A stretch of DNA of 64,000 nt from Brevundimonas viscosa (GTDB taxonomy: Bacteria > Pseudomonadota > Alphaproteobacteria > Caulobacterales > Caulobacteraceae): contig NZ_FOZV01000008.1 in assembly GCF_900116065.1 (NCBI RefSeq), positions 45,477-109,476 on the forward strand, read 5' to 3'. Of the stretch, positions 42,945 through 51,022 are shown one piece after another. Under the pieces are notes generated by a model. The model worked only from the letters and a program-made list of their open reading frames with translations. It did no database searches and was not told the DNA's origin. The translations under genes were made by a program, and so were the position numbers. Each line of letters opens with the position of its first letter. The stretch's first letter is position 1.

Positions 42945-45055
42945 TGGACTTCCGCCTCGCCGACACCTTCACCGACGCCCTCGCGCGGCTTCCCGCGCAG
43001 GAGCAGAAGGCGGTGAAGGTCAGCGTCATGGACCTGCAGCTGGATCCGTCCGCGCCGGGGCTGCAGATGCACCGGATAACCGCGTCGAAGGACCCCAACT
43101 TCTGGTCCGCGCGGGTCAATCGCGACATCCGGCTGATCCTCCACAAGACGGGCGCCAGCCTGCTGGTCGCCTATGTCGATCACCACGACGCCGCCTACGC
43201 GTGGGCCGAGCGGCGGCAGATCGAGACCCATCCGCGGACCGGGGCGGTGCAGATCGTCGAGGTTCGCGAGCGGGTGGAGGCGGCGCAGCCGGACCTCGCG
43301 CGCTGGTGGACGCCCGAGGAGACGACCCTGCCCATGGCCGCGGAGGCGCCGGCGCGCTTCCTGTTCGACGGGCTGGAGGACGAGGCCCTGCTGGGGGTCG
43401 GCGTGCCTGAGGAGTGGCTGACGCCGGTGCGGCGCACGGTCGAGGACGACTTTTTCGAGCTGGCCGAACACCTGCCGCGCGAGGCCGCCGAGGCGCTGCT
43501 GGAATACGCCTCTACCGGGCGGCTGGAGGCGCCCGAGCCGGCCTTCGTCGAGGCGGACCCCTTCGAGCATCCGGACGCGCGCCGTCGCTTCGTCACCATC
43601 GACAGCGCCGACGAACTGGCCGCTGCGCTGGACGCGCCGTGGGACCGCTGGTCGATCTTCCTGCACCCCAGCCAGCGGGCGGTGGTGGAGCGGCGCTACG
43701 GCGGGCCGGCGCGGGCGACCGGATCGGCCGGAACCGGCAAGACGGTCGTGGCCCTGCACCGGGCCGCGCGGGCATTGCGTTCCGATGCGGAAGCACGGGT
43801 GCTGCTGACCACCTTCTCCGAGCCGTTAGCGCGGCATCTGGAGGCCAAGCTGGAGGTGCTGCTCGCTCAGCATCGCGGCGCCGCGGGTCGCGTCACCGTG
43901 GCCTCGTTCGAGGCGGTTGCGGTGGAGCTGTACGAACTGGCTTTCGGTCACCGGCCGCGACTCGCGCGGCCGGATCAGGTGGAGGCGGCGCTGGCTCTGG
44001 CGTCCGCTGAAGTCGGTCTGAGCGGGTTCTCGCAGCGCTTCCTGGCGGTCGAATGGGAGCAGGTCATCGACCCGCGTCAGGTGACCTCGGCCGAGGCTTA
44101 TGCCGTCGTCCCGCGGCTGGGCCGCAAGACCCGGCTCGGCGCCCGCCAGCGCGAGGCGCTGTGGCCGGTGTTCGAGCGCACGCGGGCGCGACTTGAGGGC
44201 CAGGGGCTGATGACGGCGCCGATGCTGTTCAACGCCCTGGCGGACCGCTTCGAGGCGCACGCCGACAAGCCGTTCAGCCACGTGGTGGTCGACGAGGCCC
44301 AGGACCTGGGGGTGGCCGAGCTGCGCCTGATGCGGGCGATCGCGCCGTCAGACGGTCCCGACCGGCTGTTCTTCGCTGGGGATCTCGGCCAACGCATTTT
44401 CCAGCAGCCGTTCTCGTGGCGCGAGCTGGGGGTCGACCTGCGCGGCCGCTCCTCGACCCTGAAGGTGAACTACCGCACCTCACAGCAGATCCGCGAGGCG
44501 GCGGACGCCCTTCTGCCGCCATCGGTTCGCGACGTTGATGGCGAGGAGGCAGACCGCCGCGGGACCATCTCTGCCTTCGAGGGGCCGGCGCCGGCGATCT
44601 CCTTGTTCGCCTCAGAGCGGGACGAGCAGGCAAGGGTGGGCCGCTTCATCCGCGAGGGGCTCGATCAGGGGCTCGCGCCCGAGCAGATCGGCGTCTTCGT
44701 CCGTTCGCCGCGCGAACTGCCGCGCGCCCGCGCCGCTGCGGCCGAAGCGGGGATCGAGGTGATCGAAATCTCCGGAGACCGAACCGAGGCCGAGGGACGG
44801 GTGTCGATCGGCGTCATGCACCTCGCCAAGGGTCTGGAGTTCCGCTGGGTCGCGGTAATGGCCTGCGATGACGACGTCCTCCCGTCGCCGGAGCGGGTCG
44901 ACGCGGTGGTGGACCCAGCGGACCTCGACGACGTTTACGAGACCGAGCGGCATCTGCTCTACGTCGCCTGCACCCGGGCGCGGGATCGGCTGCTTGTCAC
45001 AGGACTGGGGCCCGGGTCAGAATTTTTGGAGGATCTCGTTCGCTCGCTGAGGTGA
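42944..45055 (+). CDS. RelE-like domain fused to UvrD/Rep-type SF1 helicase
   Basis: 703-aa protein. Residues 1-90 resemble a RelE/ParE toxin fold: ALARLPAQEQKAVKVSVMDL, then FWSARVNRDIRLILHKTGAS and LLVAYVDHHDAAYAWA. The rest is an SF1A helicase: Walker A GSAGTGKT (260-267), motif II VVDEAQDLG, motif III FFAGDLGQRIFQQPFSW, motif IV NYRTSQQIRE, and motifs V-VI HLAKGLEFRWVAVMACDDDV and LLYVACTRARDRLLVTG. It is the last gene of the run. Such helicases act in DNA processing or defence; whether the RelE-like part is a toxin or a ribosome- or RNA-binding domain is unknown. Confidence 0.82.
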   Translation: MDFRLADTFTDALARLPAQEQKAVKVSVMDLQLDPSAPGLQMHRITASKDPNFWSARVNRDIRLILHKTGASLLVAYVDHHDAAYAWAERRQIETHPRTGAVQIVEVRERVEAAQPDLARWWTPEETTLPMAAEAPARFLFDGLEDEALLGVGVPEEWLTPVRRTVEDDFFELAEHLPREAAEALLEYASTGRLEAPEPAFVEADPFEHPDARRRFVTIDSADELAAALDAPWDRWSIFLHPSQRAVVERRYGGPARATGSAGTGKTVVALHRAARALRSDAEARVLLTTFSEPLARHLEAKLEVLLAQHRGAAGRVTVASFEAVAVELYELAFGHRPRLARPDQVEAALALASAEVGLSGFSQRFLAVEWEQVIDPRQVTSAEAYAVVPRLGRKTRLGARQREALWPVFERTRARLEGQGLMTAPMLFNALADRFEAHADKPFSHVVVDEAQDLGVAELRLMRAIAPSDGPDRLFFAGDLGQRIFQQPFSWRELGVDLRGRSSTLKVNYRTSQQIREAADALLPPSVRDVDGEEADRRGTISAFEGPAPAISLFASERDEQARVGRFIREGLDQGLAPEQIGVFVRSPRELPRARAAAAEAGIEVIEISGDRTEAEGRVSIGVMHLAKGLEFRWVAVMACDDDVLPSPERVDAVVDPADLDDVYETERHLLYVACTRARDRLLVTGLGPGSEFLEDLVRSLR

Positions 45056-45241
45056 GCTTCGGCTCGGCCGCCGCCCGCTGGCCCAGATCGACGACCCGGG
45101 CCAATACGACGCGCAGCAACTCCAAGTCGCTGGTCATTTGTGACCCGCAGAAGTCGACGACAAGCATATCTGGCGGGTACTCGGGCTCGTGCGCTTGCAC
45201 GCCTTCCTTGCTCCGTCTCCGCCAGAGGCCGCGGCGTTTGG

Positions 45242-45451
45242 CTATTCTATGCGCAGTAGCTCGGCCGGCGACACTTTCAGGGCGGCTGCCAATCGGCCTA
45301 CCGCCTTCACCGTCGGATTGCGCACTCCACGCTCCATGTCGCTGAGGTAGCTCCGCTTCATCCCGGCGTCGAAGGCAAGCTGTTCTTGGGACACGCCCGC
45401 TTCCTCGCGCAGCCGCCGGATGTTCCGCCCCAAGATGACCACCAGGTCCAT
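45242..45451 (-). CDS. Small XRE-family regulator
   Basis: 69-aa single helix-turn-helix protein (VILGRNIRRLREEAGVSQEQ, YLSDMERGVRNPTVKAVGRL) of the size and pattern of restriction-modification controller (C) proteins and small phage repressors. It is on the opposite strand to its neighbours and divergent from the gene at 45529. A palindrome CGCGATCGCG lies 13 bases upstream of its start and could be its operator. Confidence 0.85.
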   Translation of the reverse strand: MDLVVILGRNIRRLREEAGVSQEQLAFDAGMKRSYLSDMERGVRNPTVKAVGRLAAALKVSPAELLRIE

Positions 45452-45463
45452 GGAACGAGATGT

Positions 45464-45473
45464 CGCGATCGCG
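45464..45473. promoter_or_regulatory. Palindrome between divergent XRE and unknown genes
   Basis: CGCGATCGCG is a 10-bp perfect palindrome in the 77-base region between two divergent starts. It is a possible XRE binding site by position. In GC-rich DNA such palindromes also occur by chance, so support is modest. Confidence 0.35.
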
Positions 45474-45528
45474 CTCGCTTGGGCTGTCCCCCAATCGTGT
45501 CATTTTGCGGTGAGCGAAGGGGGGCGCG

Positions 45529-45861
45529 ATGTTTCGATGGTTCGGGCTGATCCGCCTGCGCATGAAGACGATCAGCGTGATTGAGCGGGAGTATCGACGC
45601 AGGTTGGAGGTCGCAGGCGGGCCTGACTCGGAGCTCTTCAACAAGACCACGCGGTTGGCGCAGGACTTCGGAGGCAACGAGTACGATGCCGCGGCGGTGT
45701 TCATGATTGCCGATGCCGCGACGCGTCTCCGTGAGGATGCAGACGCGGATATCAGGCTTGGTGATCAGCTCCAGATCACCACCGCGCGCATGCCATTAAT
45801 GCGTCGGCCGCCGGTCGTCGAAGAGGCCATAGAGCGGGCGCTCGCCACAGCTGGCCGGTGA
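45529..45861 (+). CDS. Unknown small protein
   Basis: 110-aa protein starting with a short hydrophobic stretch (MFRWFGLIRLRM) followed by helical, charged sequence (VIEREYRRRLEV, AAAVFMIADAATRLREDADAD). I recognise no family. The ATG has a GCGAAGGGGGGC ribosome-like stretch. It is transcribed away from the XRE gene, which may control it. Confidence 0.5.
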   Translation: MFRWFGLIRLRMKTISVIEREYRRRLEVAGGPDSELFNKTTRLAQDFGGNEYDAAAVFMIADAATRLREDADADIRLGDQLQITTARMPLMRRPPVVEEAIERALATAGR

Positions 45862-46045
45862 CGGCGACAAGTTGTGGCGGTTCTCAATGCATGCGACCTG
45901 AATATACAGGCATAGCGGCATATCGATAAGCGATATGGCTTCGCCCGCGGGGGAGCTGGTGCTGTTTACTGAGCGGCGCTCCCGCGTCTCGCGTCTCACG
46001 CGGGTTTTCCGAAGAGCTCCACGGGGCTGCAGCTGGCTCACTAGG

Positions 46046-46663
46046 CTACTGATCACTACGAACTTTCGAATTCCGCCTAGAGAGACGAGACGCGAGATCA
46101 CCAGGTCGGTTCTGCTCCGCTGCTCGGAGCGCCCGGTAGAGCGTCGCGCGCCCGACCTGCAGAGTCCGCGCGACGGCGGTGGGGCTTTCCCCATCTGCAA
46201 CCAGCTTCTGGGCATGGGCGATCTGTGCCGGCGCGAGCACCGGCCGACGCCCCAAGCGAGCGCCGCGCGCCTTGGCGGCCCGAAGACCGGCTTGGGTTCG
46301 TTCGCTGATTAGCGCCCGCTCGAATTCCGCCAAGGCGCCCATCAGATGAAAAACCAGCTTCCCCTGCGCGGTAGTGGTGTCGATCCCGTCGGCTAGGGAG
46401 CGGAACCCGATGCCCTTGGCCCCGAGGGCCGACACAACGTCGATAAGGTGTGGCAGGGAGCGGCCGAGTCGGTCGAGGCGCCAGACGACCAGCACATCGC
46501 CTGGCTTCAATGCCGACAGCGCCTGATCGAGACCCGGCCGGCTCACCGCGCCTCCTGAGGCCCGATCACTGTAGAGCTTCTCCACCCCTGCCCCGCGGAG
46601 CGCCTGCTCTTGCAGGTCGAGGTTCTGGTCCCCGGTTGAGACGCGAGCATATCCGATTTCCAT
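46046..46663 (-). CDS. Serine recombinase of the Tn3 resolvase/DNA invertase family
   Basis: 205-aa site-specific recombinase. The catalytic domain starts MEIGYARVSTGDQ with nucleophile Ser9, then VVWRLDRLGRS (active-site arginines) and GALAEFERALISERTQAG. The C-terminal helix-turn-helix is SPTAVARTLQVGRATLYRAL. I start at 46663; upstream in-frame sequence adds 40 unsupported residues. No transposase gene or clear terminal inverted repeats are next to it. It may be a remnant Tn3-type tnpR or a multimer-resolution or inversion enzyme of the island. Confidence 0.88.
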   Translation of the reverse strand: MEIGYARVSTGDQNLDLQEQALRGAGVEKLYSDRASGGAVSRPGLDQALSALKPGDVLVVWRLDRLGRSLPHLIDVVSALGAKGIGFRSLADGIDTTTAQGKLVFHLMGALAEFERALISERTQAGLRAAKARGARLGRRPVLAPAQIAHAQKLVADGESPTAVARTLQVGRATLYRALRAAEQNRPGDLASRLSRRNSKVRSDQ

Positions 46664-47118
46664 GCCGCGATTTTGAGACTGGATTTCGATACGCGCAAGC
46701 CATTGTTTTTCAACGGAGTCGCAAGTCGTCTCGCAAACGATCCTTTCCGGGATGATGGTGGCACGCTCGGCCTCGGCCTGCACTCAGGGCGCAGGAGAGG
46801 CAGCCCCGGCCCCCCGGGGGGGAGGGCAAAGCGGCAACGCAAATGCCCTGAACCATGCCCCGGCAAATTTTCTGCAGAAACGGCTGATCGGGCTTGGCAG
46901 ACCGACCGACTCAATCAACGACTGCTCGCCAGACACCCGGCCCGACCAAGGTCGCGGTGGGAGGCGTAAAAGGCCCTTTCGCCTCAGGGTGCGTATCGGC
47001 CGTCGCGAGGCCTGGGGGCAGCTCTTGGAGCTGTCGAAACGCAACCATTCTCCTCACCCTTCCCGCATGACCAGGGACGGTGCGTCCGGGACGGCTGAGG
47101 AGCCTGAGGCCCTATATC
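46664..47118. other. Non-coding region between resolvase and primase genes
   Basis: 455 bases with no supported gene. It would hold the promoters of the divergent resolvase and primase genes and, if the resolvase is active, its recombination site. I could not pick out the paired inverted repeats of a classical res site. Confidence 0.4.
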
Positions 47119-49524
47119 ATGAACCGCCGTTTCAGCGCCTACGATGGCGCCAACTTCACATCTGAGATCCTGCCGGTCATACCGCCCGGCTCCACAATCA
47201 GCCCCCAAAGCCCTTCATTCAGGGCACTGGAAAGGGGGCAGGGGAAGATCCCCGGCAAGAAGCGACCGCACGGCTGGGTCGGCTACGCGAACTGGTCGGA
47301 TGCGCGATCAACATCCACCGATCTTGAGCTGTGGGCATCGTGGGGTGCGAGCATCGGGATGCAGGGGCGGAAATACCCTGCCCTCGACATCGACGTCGAT
47401 GAACCCGATCTTGCCCAAGCTATTGAAGGCTTGGCCTTCGAGTACCTCGGGTCGGCCCCGGTCCGGTTTGGCAGAGGGGCGCGCCGCATCCTGGTCTATT
47501 CTGCCGAGGGGCTTACAAAACGGCGGGTGGCGTTCCGACCGATCAAGCCTCGGGTCGGTGGCGACGACCAGGCCGTCGAATTCCTCGGGGACGGACAGTA
47601 CTACGTGGTGGAGGGGGTGCACCCCAAAACCGGCCAACCGTACTACTGGCGGGACGGCAGGTCTCCCGTGGAGGTGGGACCCACCGGGTTGACGTCCATT
47701 ACCCCCGACCAGCTGGACAACTTCTATGGTCACCTGAATTCGTTCCTTGAACGGGAAGGCTGCCAAATTACGCAGCGTGTTGCCCACCAAGGTGGGCGGA
47801 CGCGGAATGGGGTGTGGCAGGAAGGCCTGCGGGCACCGAACGTGGATGCTGTCGGGCGGGCCCTTGCCGCAGTTCCGAACGACGTCGACCGTCACACTTG
47901 GCTCAAGATCGGGGCAGCGGTGAAGGCCAGCGCTGGCCCGGAGGCCGAGGGCGAGGCCTTCTCGCTGTGGGAAGACTGGAGCCTGCAGTGGGCGGACAAC
48001 ACGCCGGAGAGTGTGGCCGACACCTGGCGTACGCTGACGGCACCCTTCGCGGTCGGATGGGATTTTCTGAGCGCCTACGCCACCTACGAGGGCGACGGCA
48101 CCTTCCACGGGGCCGAGGAGGACTTCGACGCCGTGGCCGAAGCCCCGCCCGAGGGCGAGGAGTCGAAGGGTCCGCCTGTCGCCCCGAAGGTGGAGCGGAT
48201 GTTCGAGAACTACGTCTGGGTGGAGCGGCTGGAGCGGGTCTGCGATCTGCGGACCAGCGAGCTGCTGACGCGGACCATGTTCAACGTGCGAAACAGCCAC
48301 ATCGGGCCGCCGACCTCGAACACCGAGTGCGCCTGGGCCGTGCTTGTCTCGTCCCCGAAGCGGCTGCGGAAGGTCAAGGGCGTGACCTACCGGCCGGGCG
48401 GCGAGCTGATCGTCACCGAGAACCTGCCGGGCCTCACCGGGCCGTGCGTCAACCGCTGGCGCGACCCGGCCCCGGACCTGCCCGCCTCGGCGACCGACGA
48501 GGACGTGAAGGTCTGGCTGGATCACGTCGCGTTCGTCGTCCCCGACGAGCGGGAGCGCGGGATCGTGCTGGATTGGCTGGCATGGATCGCCCAGAACCCC
48601 GGCGAGAAGCCTAACTGGTGCCTCGTCGTCGGCTCGACAGCCGAGGGCATGGGCAAAGACCTTATGCTGGCCCCTGTGCGCGCGGCCATTGGCCACGCGA
48701 ACGTGCGCGAGATCGGCCCCGAAGACTTGGCGAGCGGCAACACCGACTATCTGGAGAACACTCGTCTGCTGCTCGTCGAGGAAATGGAGATGAGCGAGCG
48801 CAAGTCGATGATGAACAAGCTCAAGCCCGTCATCGCCGCGCCGCCGCATACCCTGCGGGTCAATATCAAGTACCAGCCCCAGTTCCATGTGCCGAACCTC
48901 ATCGCTGCGGTCTTTTTCACAAACATGGAGAACGCGCTGTCGCTGTCGCGATTGGGCCGCCGCTATTTTGTGACGTGGAACGACGGCACGCCCATGCCCG
49001 ACGAGTACTATGGCGCACTGGTGAAGTGGTTCGCGAACGGTGGCGCGGCGATGGCGGCCCGGTGGTTGCTGGATCGGGACGTTTCGGGGTTCAACGCCAA
49101 GGGCCGAGCTCCTGACACGCTCGCTCGGGAGGAGATGCGGAAAGCCGCCCGCTCAAGGCTGGAGGAACTGATCGAAGATGGCCTCGCCGAAGGTGACGGC
49201 GTCCTCGGGCGTCGGGTGATGAGCCTCGACGAGATCGGCGCTTACATCAGGGAGCAGCTTCACGGTGAACGCATCTCCAACGGCCGCATCGCGGCCACGC
49301 TTCGGAGGTGCGGATGCGTGAAGCTGGGGCGAATGATGGTTGGTCGCCCTCCCGCGGGCTGCGCTCCTCTTTGCGGGAAGCAGACGAGAGAACCGACCCT
49401 GCTCGTCAAGGAGGGGGACGACCTTCTGGGCGCGGATCGGGAGACCATTCTCGCGGCCCTCTGGGCCGAACGCCCGGCTACTGCAGATCCGGACGCGGTA
49501 TTCGAAGGGGAGGCGGCGCAATGA
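47119..49524 (+). CDS. Phage/satellite-type primase-helicase
   Basis: 801-aa replication protein. The N-terminal part resembles bifunctional primase-polymerase (Prim-Pol) domains (PALDIDVDEPDLAQAIEGLA with paired Asp, and FGRGARRILVYSAEG). A PriCT-like middle (RALAAVPNDVDRHTWLKIGA, about 250-320) follows, and the C-terminal helicase of phage primase type has the Walker A-like GSTAEGMGKD near 515, LLVEEMEMSERKS and NLIAAVFFTNMENA. I prefer the ATG at 47119, behind GAGG; a start 39 bases upstream is open. It probably drives autonomous replication of the excised island. It overlaps the small HTH gene by four bases. Confidence 0.8.
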   Translation: MNRRFSAYDGANFTSEILPVIPPGSTISPQSPSFRALERGQGKIPGKKRPHGWVGYANWSDARSTSTDLELWASWGASIGMQGRKYPALDIDVDEPDLAQAIEGLAFEYLGSAPVRFGRGARRILVYSAEGLTKRRVAFRPIKPRVGGDDQAVEFLGDGQYYVVEGVHPKTGQPYYWRDGRSPVEVGPTGLTSITPDQLDNFYGHLNSFLEREGCQITQRVAHQGGRTRNGVWQEGLRAPNVDAVGRALAAVPNDVDRHTWLKIGAAVKASAGPEAEGEAFSLWEDWSLQWADNTPESVADTWRTLTAPFAVGWDFLSAYATYEGDGTFHGAEEDFDAVAEAPPEGEESKGPPVAPKVERMFENYVWVERLERVCDLRTSELLTRTMFNVRNSHIGPPTSNTECAWAVLVSSPKRLRKVKGVTYRPGGELIVTENLPGLTGPCVNRWRDPAPDLPASATDEDVKVWLDHVAFVVPDERERGIVLDWLAWIAQNPGEKPNWCLVVGSTAEGMGKDLMLAPVRAAIGHANVREIGPEDLASGNTDYLENTRLLLVEEMEMSERKSMMNKLKPVIAAPPHTLRVNIKYQPQFHVPNLIAAVFFTNMENALSLSRLGRRYFVTWNDGTPMPDEYYGALVKWFANGGAAMAARWLLDRDVSGFNAKGRAPDTLAREEMRKAARSRLEELIEDGLAEGDGVLGRRVMSLDEIGAYIREQLHGERISNGRIAATLRRCGCVKLGRMMVGRPPAGCAPLCGKQTREPTLLVKEGDDLLGADRETILAALWAERPATADPDAVFEGEAAQ

Positions 49525-49706
49525 AGGGCCGCCTCGATGGAGCCGAGGCCATCGCCGCCTACCTCGGCAAGCCTGCCCGCTGGGTCTACCAGGCTCGCGA
49601 GCGCCGCTGGCGGGTGCCGATCCGGAAGGCGGATGGCCTCGGCCTGTACGCCTTCGTGGACGAGCTGGACGCGTGGCAGCGCGATCCGGCGACGCTGGCG
49701 CAGTAG
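49521..49706 (+). CDS. Small helix-turn-helix protein (AlpA/excisionase-like)
   Basis: 61-aa protein starting as ATGA on the primase stop. GAEAIAAYLGKPARWVYQAR and the following WRVPIRKADGLGLYAF form a winged helix of the MerR/AlpA (HTH_17) type used by excisionases and element regulators. Its place between primase and integrase fits a recombination directionality factor. Confidence 0.75.
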   Translation: MKGRLDGAEAIAAYLGKPARWVYQARERRWRVPIRKADGLGLYAFVDELDAWQRDPATLAQ

Positions 49707-49775
49707 CGCAGGAAGGGCGGGGCGTGACGGCCCCGCCCGACCGTGCAAAAATTCACGATCAGCAGGGCAGGGCGC

Positions 49776-51008
49776 ATGGCCAACGTTCGCAAGATCACGC
49801 ATCCGCGCCGCAAGGACGGCTCGACGAAAACGAGCTGGCGGGCGACGTGGACGGCCCCCGACGGCAAGCGCCAGTCGAAGAACTTCCCGCGCAAGGCCGA
49901 GGCCGATGCCTGGCTGCGCGACGTGGGCGCGGGCCGAGTCGGCGGTTCGTCGGCCATGACCGTTTCCGAGCTGGCGGCGGCGCACATGCGGTACTTCGAC
50001 AGTTTGGTGAAGGCCGGCGAACGAGAGGCGGTGACGCTCGACGGCTACCAGACAGTGTCCAGCATCCACCTCGCCGCCGATCCCGGCTTCGCGCGCCGGC
50101 GTTTGTGCGACCTGACAGCCCCCTCGATCCAGACCTTCCTCGATGAGACGTTCGCTCGCACGGGCTCCGCCGATCTGGCGACCCGCGTGCGCCGCACGCT
50201 GGTGACCTGGTGCAAGTTCGGCATGCGACGCGGCTGGCTGCACACCAACCCCGCACAGGCCTGCGTCGTGGAACGAACGCGCCGGACGAGCGACGAGGAA
50301 GGCGACGGCTTCAACCTTCCGGACAAGGCCACGCTGGCGGCCTTGATCGCCGCCGCTGGGCAAGGGCCGCACGCTGCAAGGGACACGGCGGTGGTGCGCC
50401 TGCTCATGTTCGGCGGCTTGCGCATCTCAGAGCTCCTCGGGCTCGCGGACGATGCGCTTGTGCTGAAGCCGAAGGGCGCGACGGTCCGTGTGCGCGAACG
50501 CCTTCAGCGGCGTCACCGCACGCTCGGGCCTCCGAAGTCGGCCAAGGCCCGGCGCGATGTGCCGGTCGGCGAGGCCGCCGCCCTGGCCGTGCGCGCCTGG
50601 CGGCTGGCGCGCGGTCCGGTGCGGGCGTTCAGCCACCGCAACGGACAGCTCCAGATGGTCCGCGCGAGCGGCCGGTTGTTCCCCGCGCCGGACGGTGGCC
50701 ACGTCTGGTTCTACGACGACTTCATCAACGGGTGCTGGCTGCCGCTGATGCGTCGCGCGGAGCTGGTCGAGATGCTGCCGGACAGCAAAAGCAAGAACCG
50801 GCCGGTGACGGCGTTCAGCCCGCACACGCTGCGACACGTGGCGGCCAGCCTCTGGATCGCGCAGGGCCTCTCGCCGAAGAAGGTGCAGGACCTGCTCGGA
50901 CACTCGACCATCCAACTCACGATGGATCTCTACGGGCACCTGTGGAGCGACCCGGACGCAGACGACGCGTTGGCGCAGGCGAGCGAGCGGCTGATCGCCA
51001 ACCCCTGA
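49776..51008 (+). CDS. Tyrosine-type site-specific integrase
   Basis: 410-aa phage-type integrase. It has an N-terminal Arm-DNA-binding region (TSWRATWTAPDGKRQSKNFP), a SAM-like core-binding domain (about 60-165), and a catalytic domain with the complete residue set: Arg216 (GGLRISELLGL), Lys254, His350 and Arg353 (PHTLRHVAASLW), His376 (LLGHSTIQLTM) and nucleophile Tyr386 (LYGHLW). I use the ATG at 49776; a GTG 33 bases upstream is possible. It lies 1.5 kb from the intact tRNA-Leu and should recombine the 62-base tRNA core repeat. Confidence 0.95.
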   Translation: MANVRKITHPRRKDGSTKTSWRATWTAPDGKRQSKNFPRKAEADAWLRDVGAGRVGGSSAMTVSELAAAHMRYFDSLVKAGEREAVTLDGYQTVSSIHLAADPGFARRRLCDLTAPSIQTFLDETFARTGSADLATRVRRTLVTWCKFGMRRGWLHTNPAQACVVERTRRTSDEEGDGFNLPDKATLAALIAAAGQGPHAARDTAVVRLLMFGGLRISELLGLADDALVLKPKGATVRVRERLQRRHRTLGPPKSAKARRDVPVGEAAALAVRAWRLARGPVRAFSHRNGQLQMVRASGRLFPAPDGGHVWFYDDFINGCWLPLMRRAELVEMLPDSKSKNRPVTAFSPHTLRHVAASLWIAQGLSPKKVQDLLGHSTIQLTMDLYGHLWSDPDADDALAQASERLIANP

Positions 51009-51022
51009 ACGGGGCGCGGAGG

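Noticed and set aside
46664..47118. A classical Tn3 res site and transposon ends next to the resolvase
   Set aside because: I could not find the three paired subsites or 38-bp terminal repeats by eye, and no transposase gene is present, so no transposon is called.
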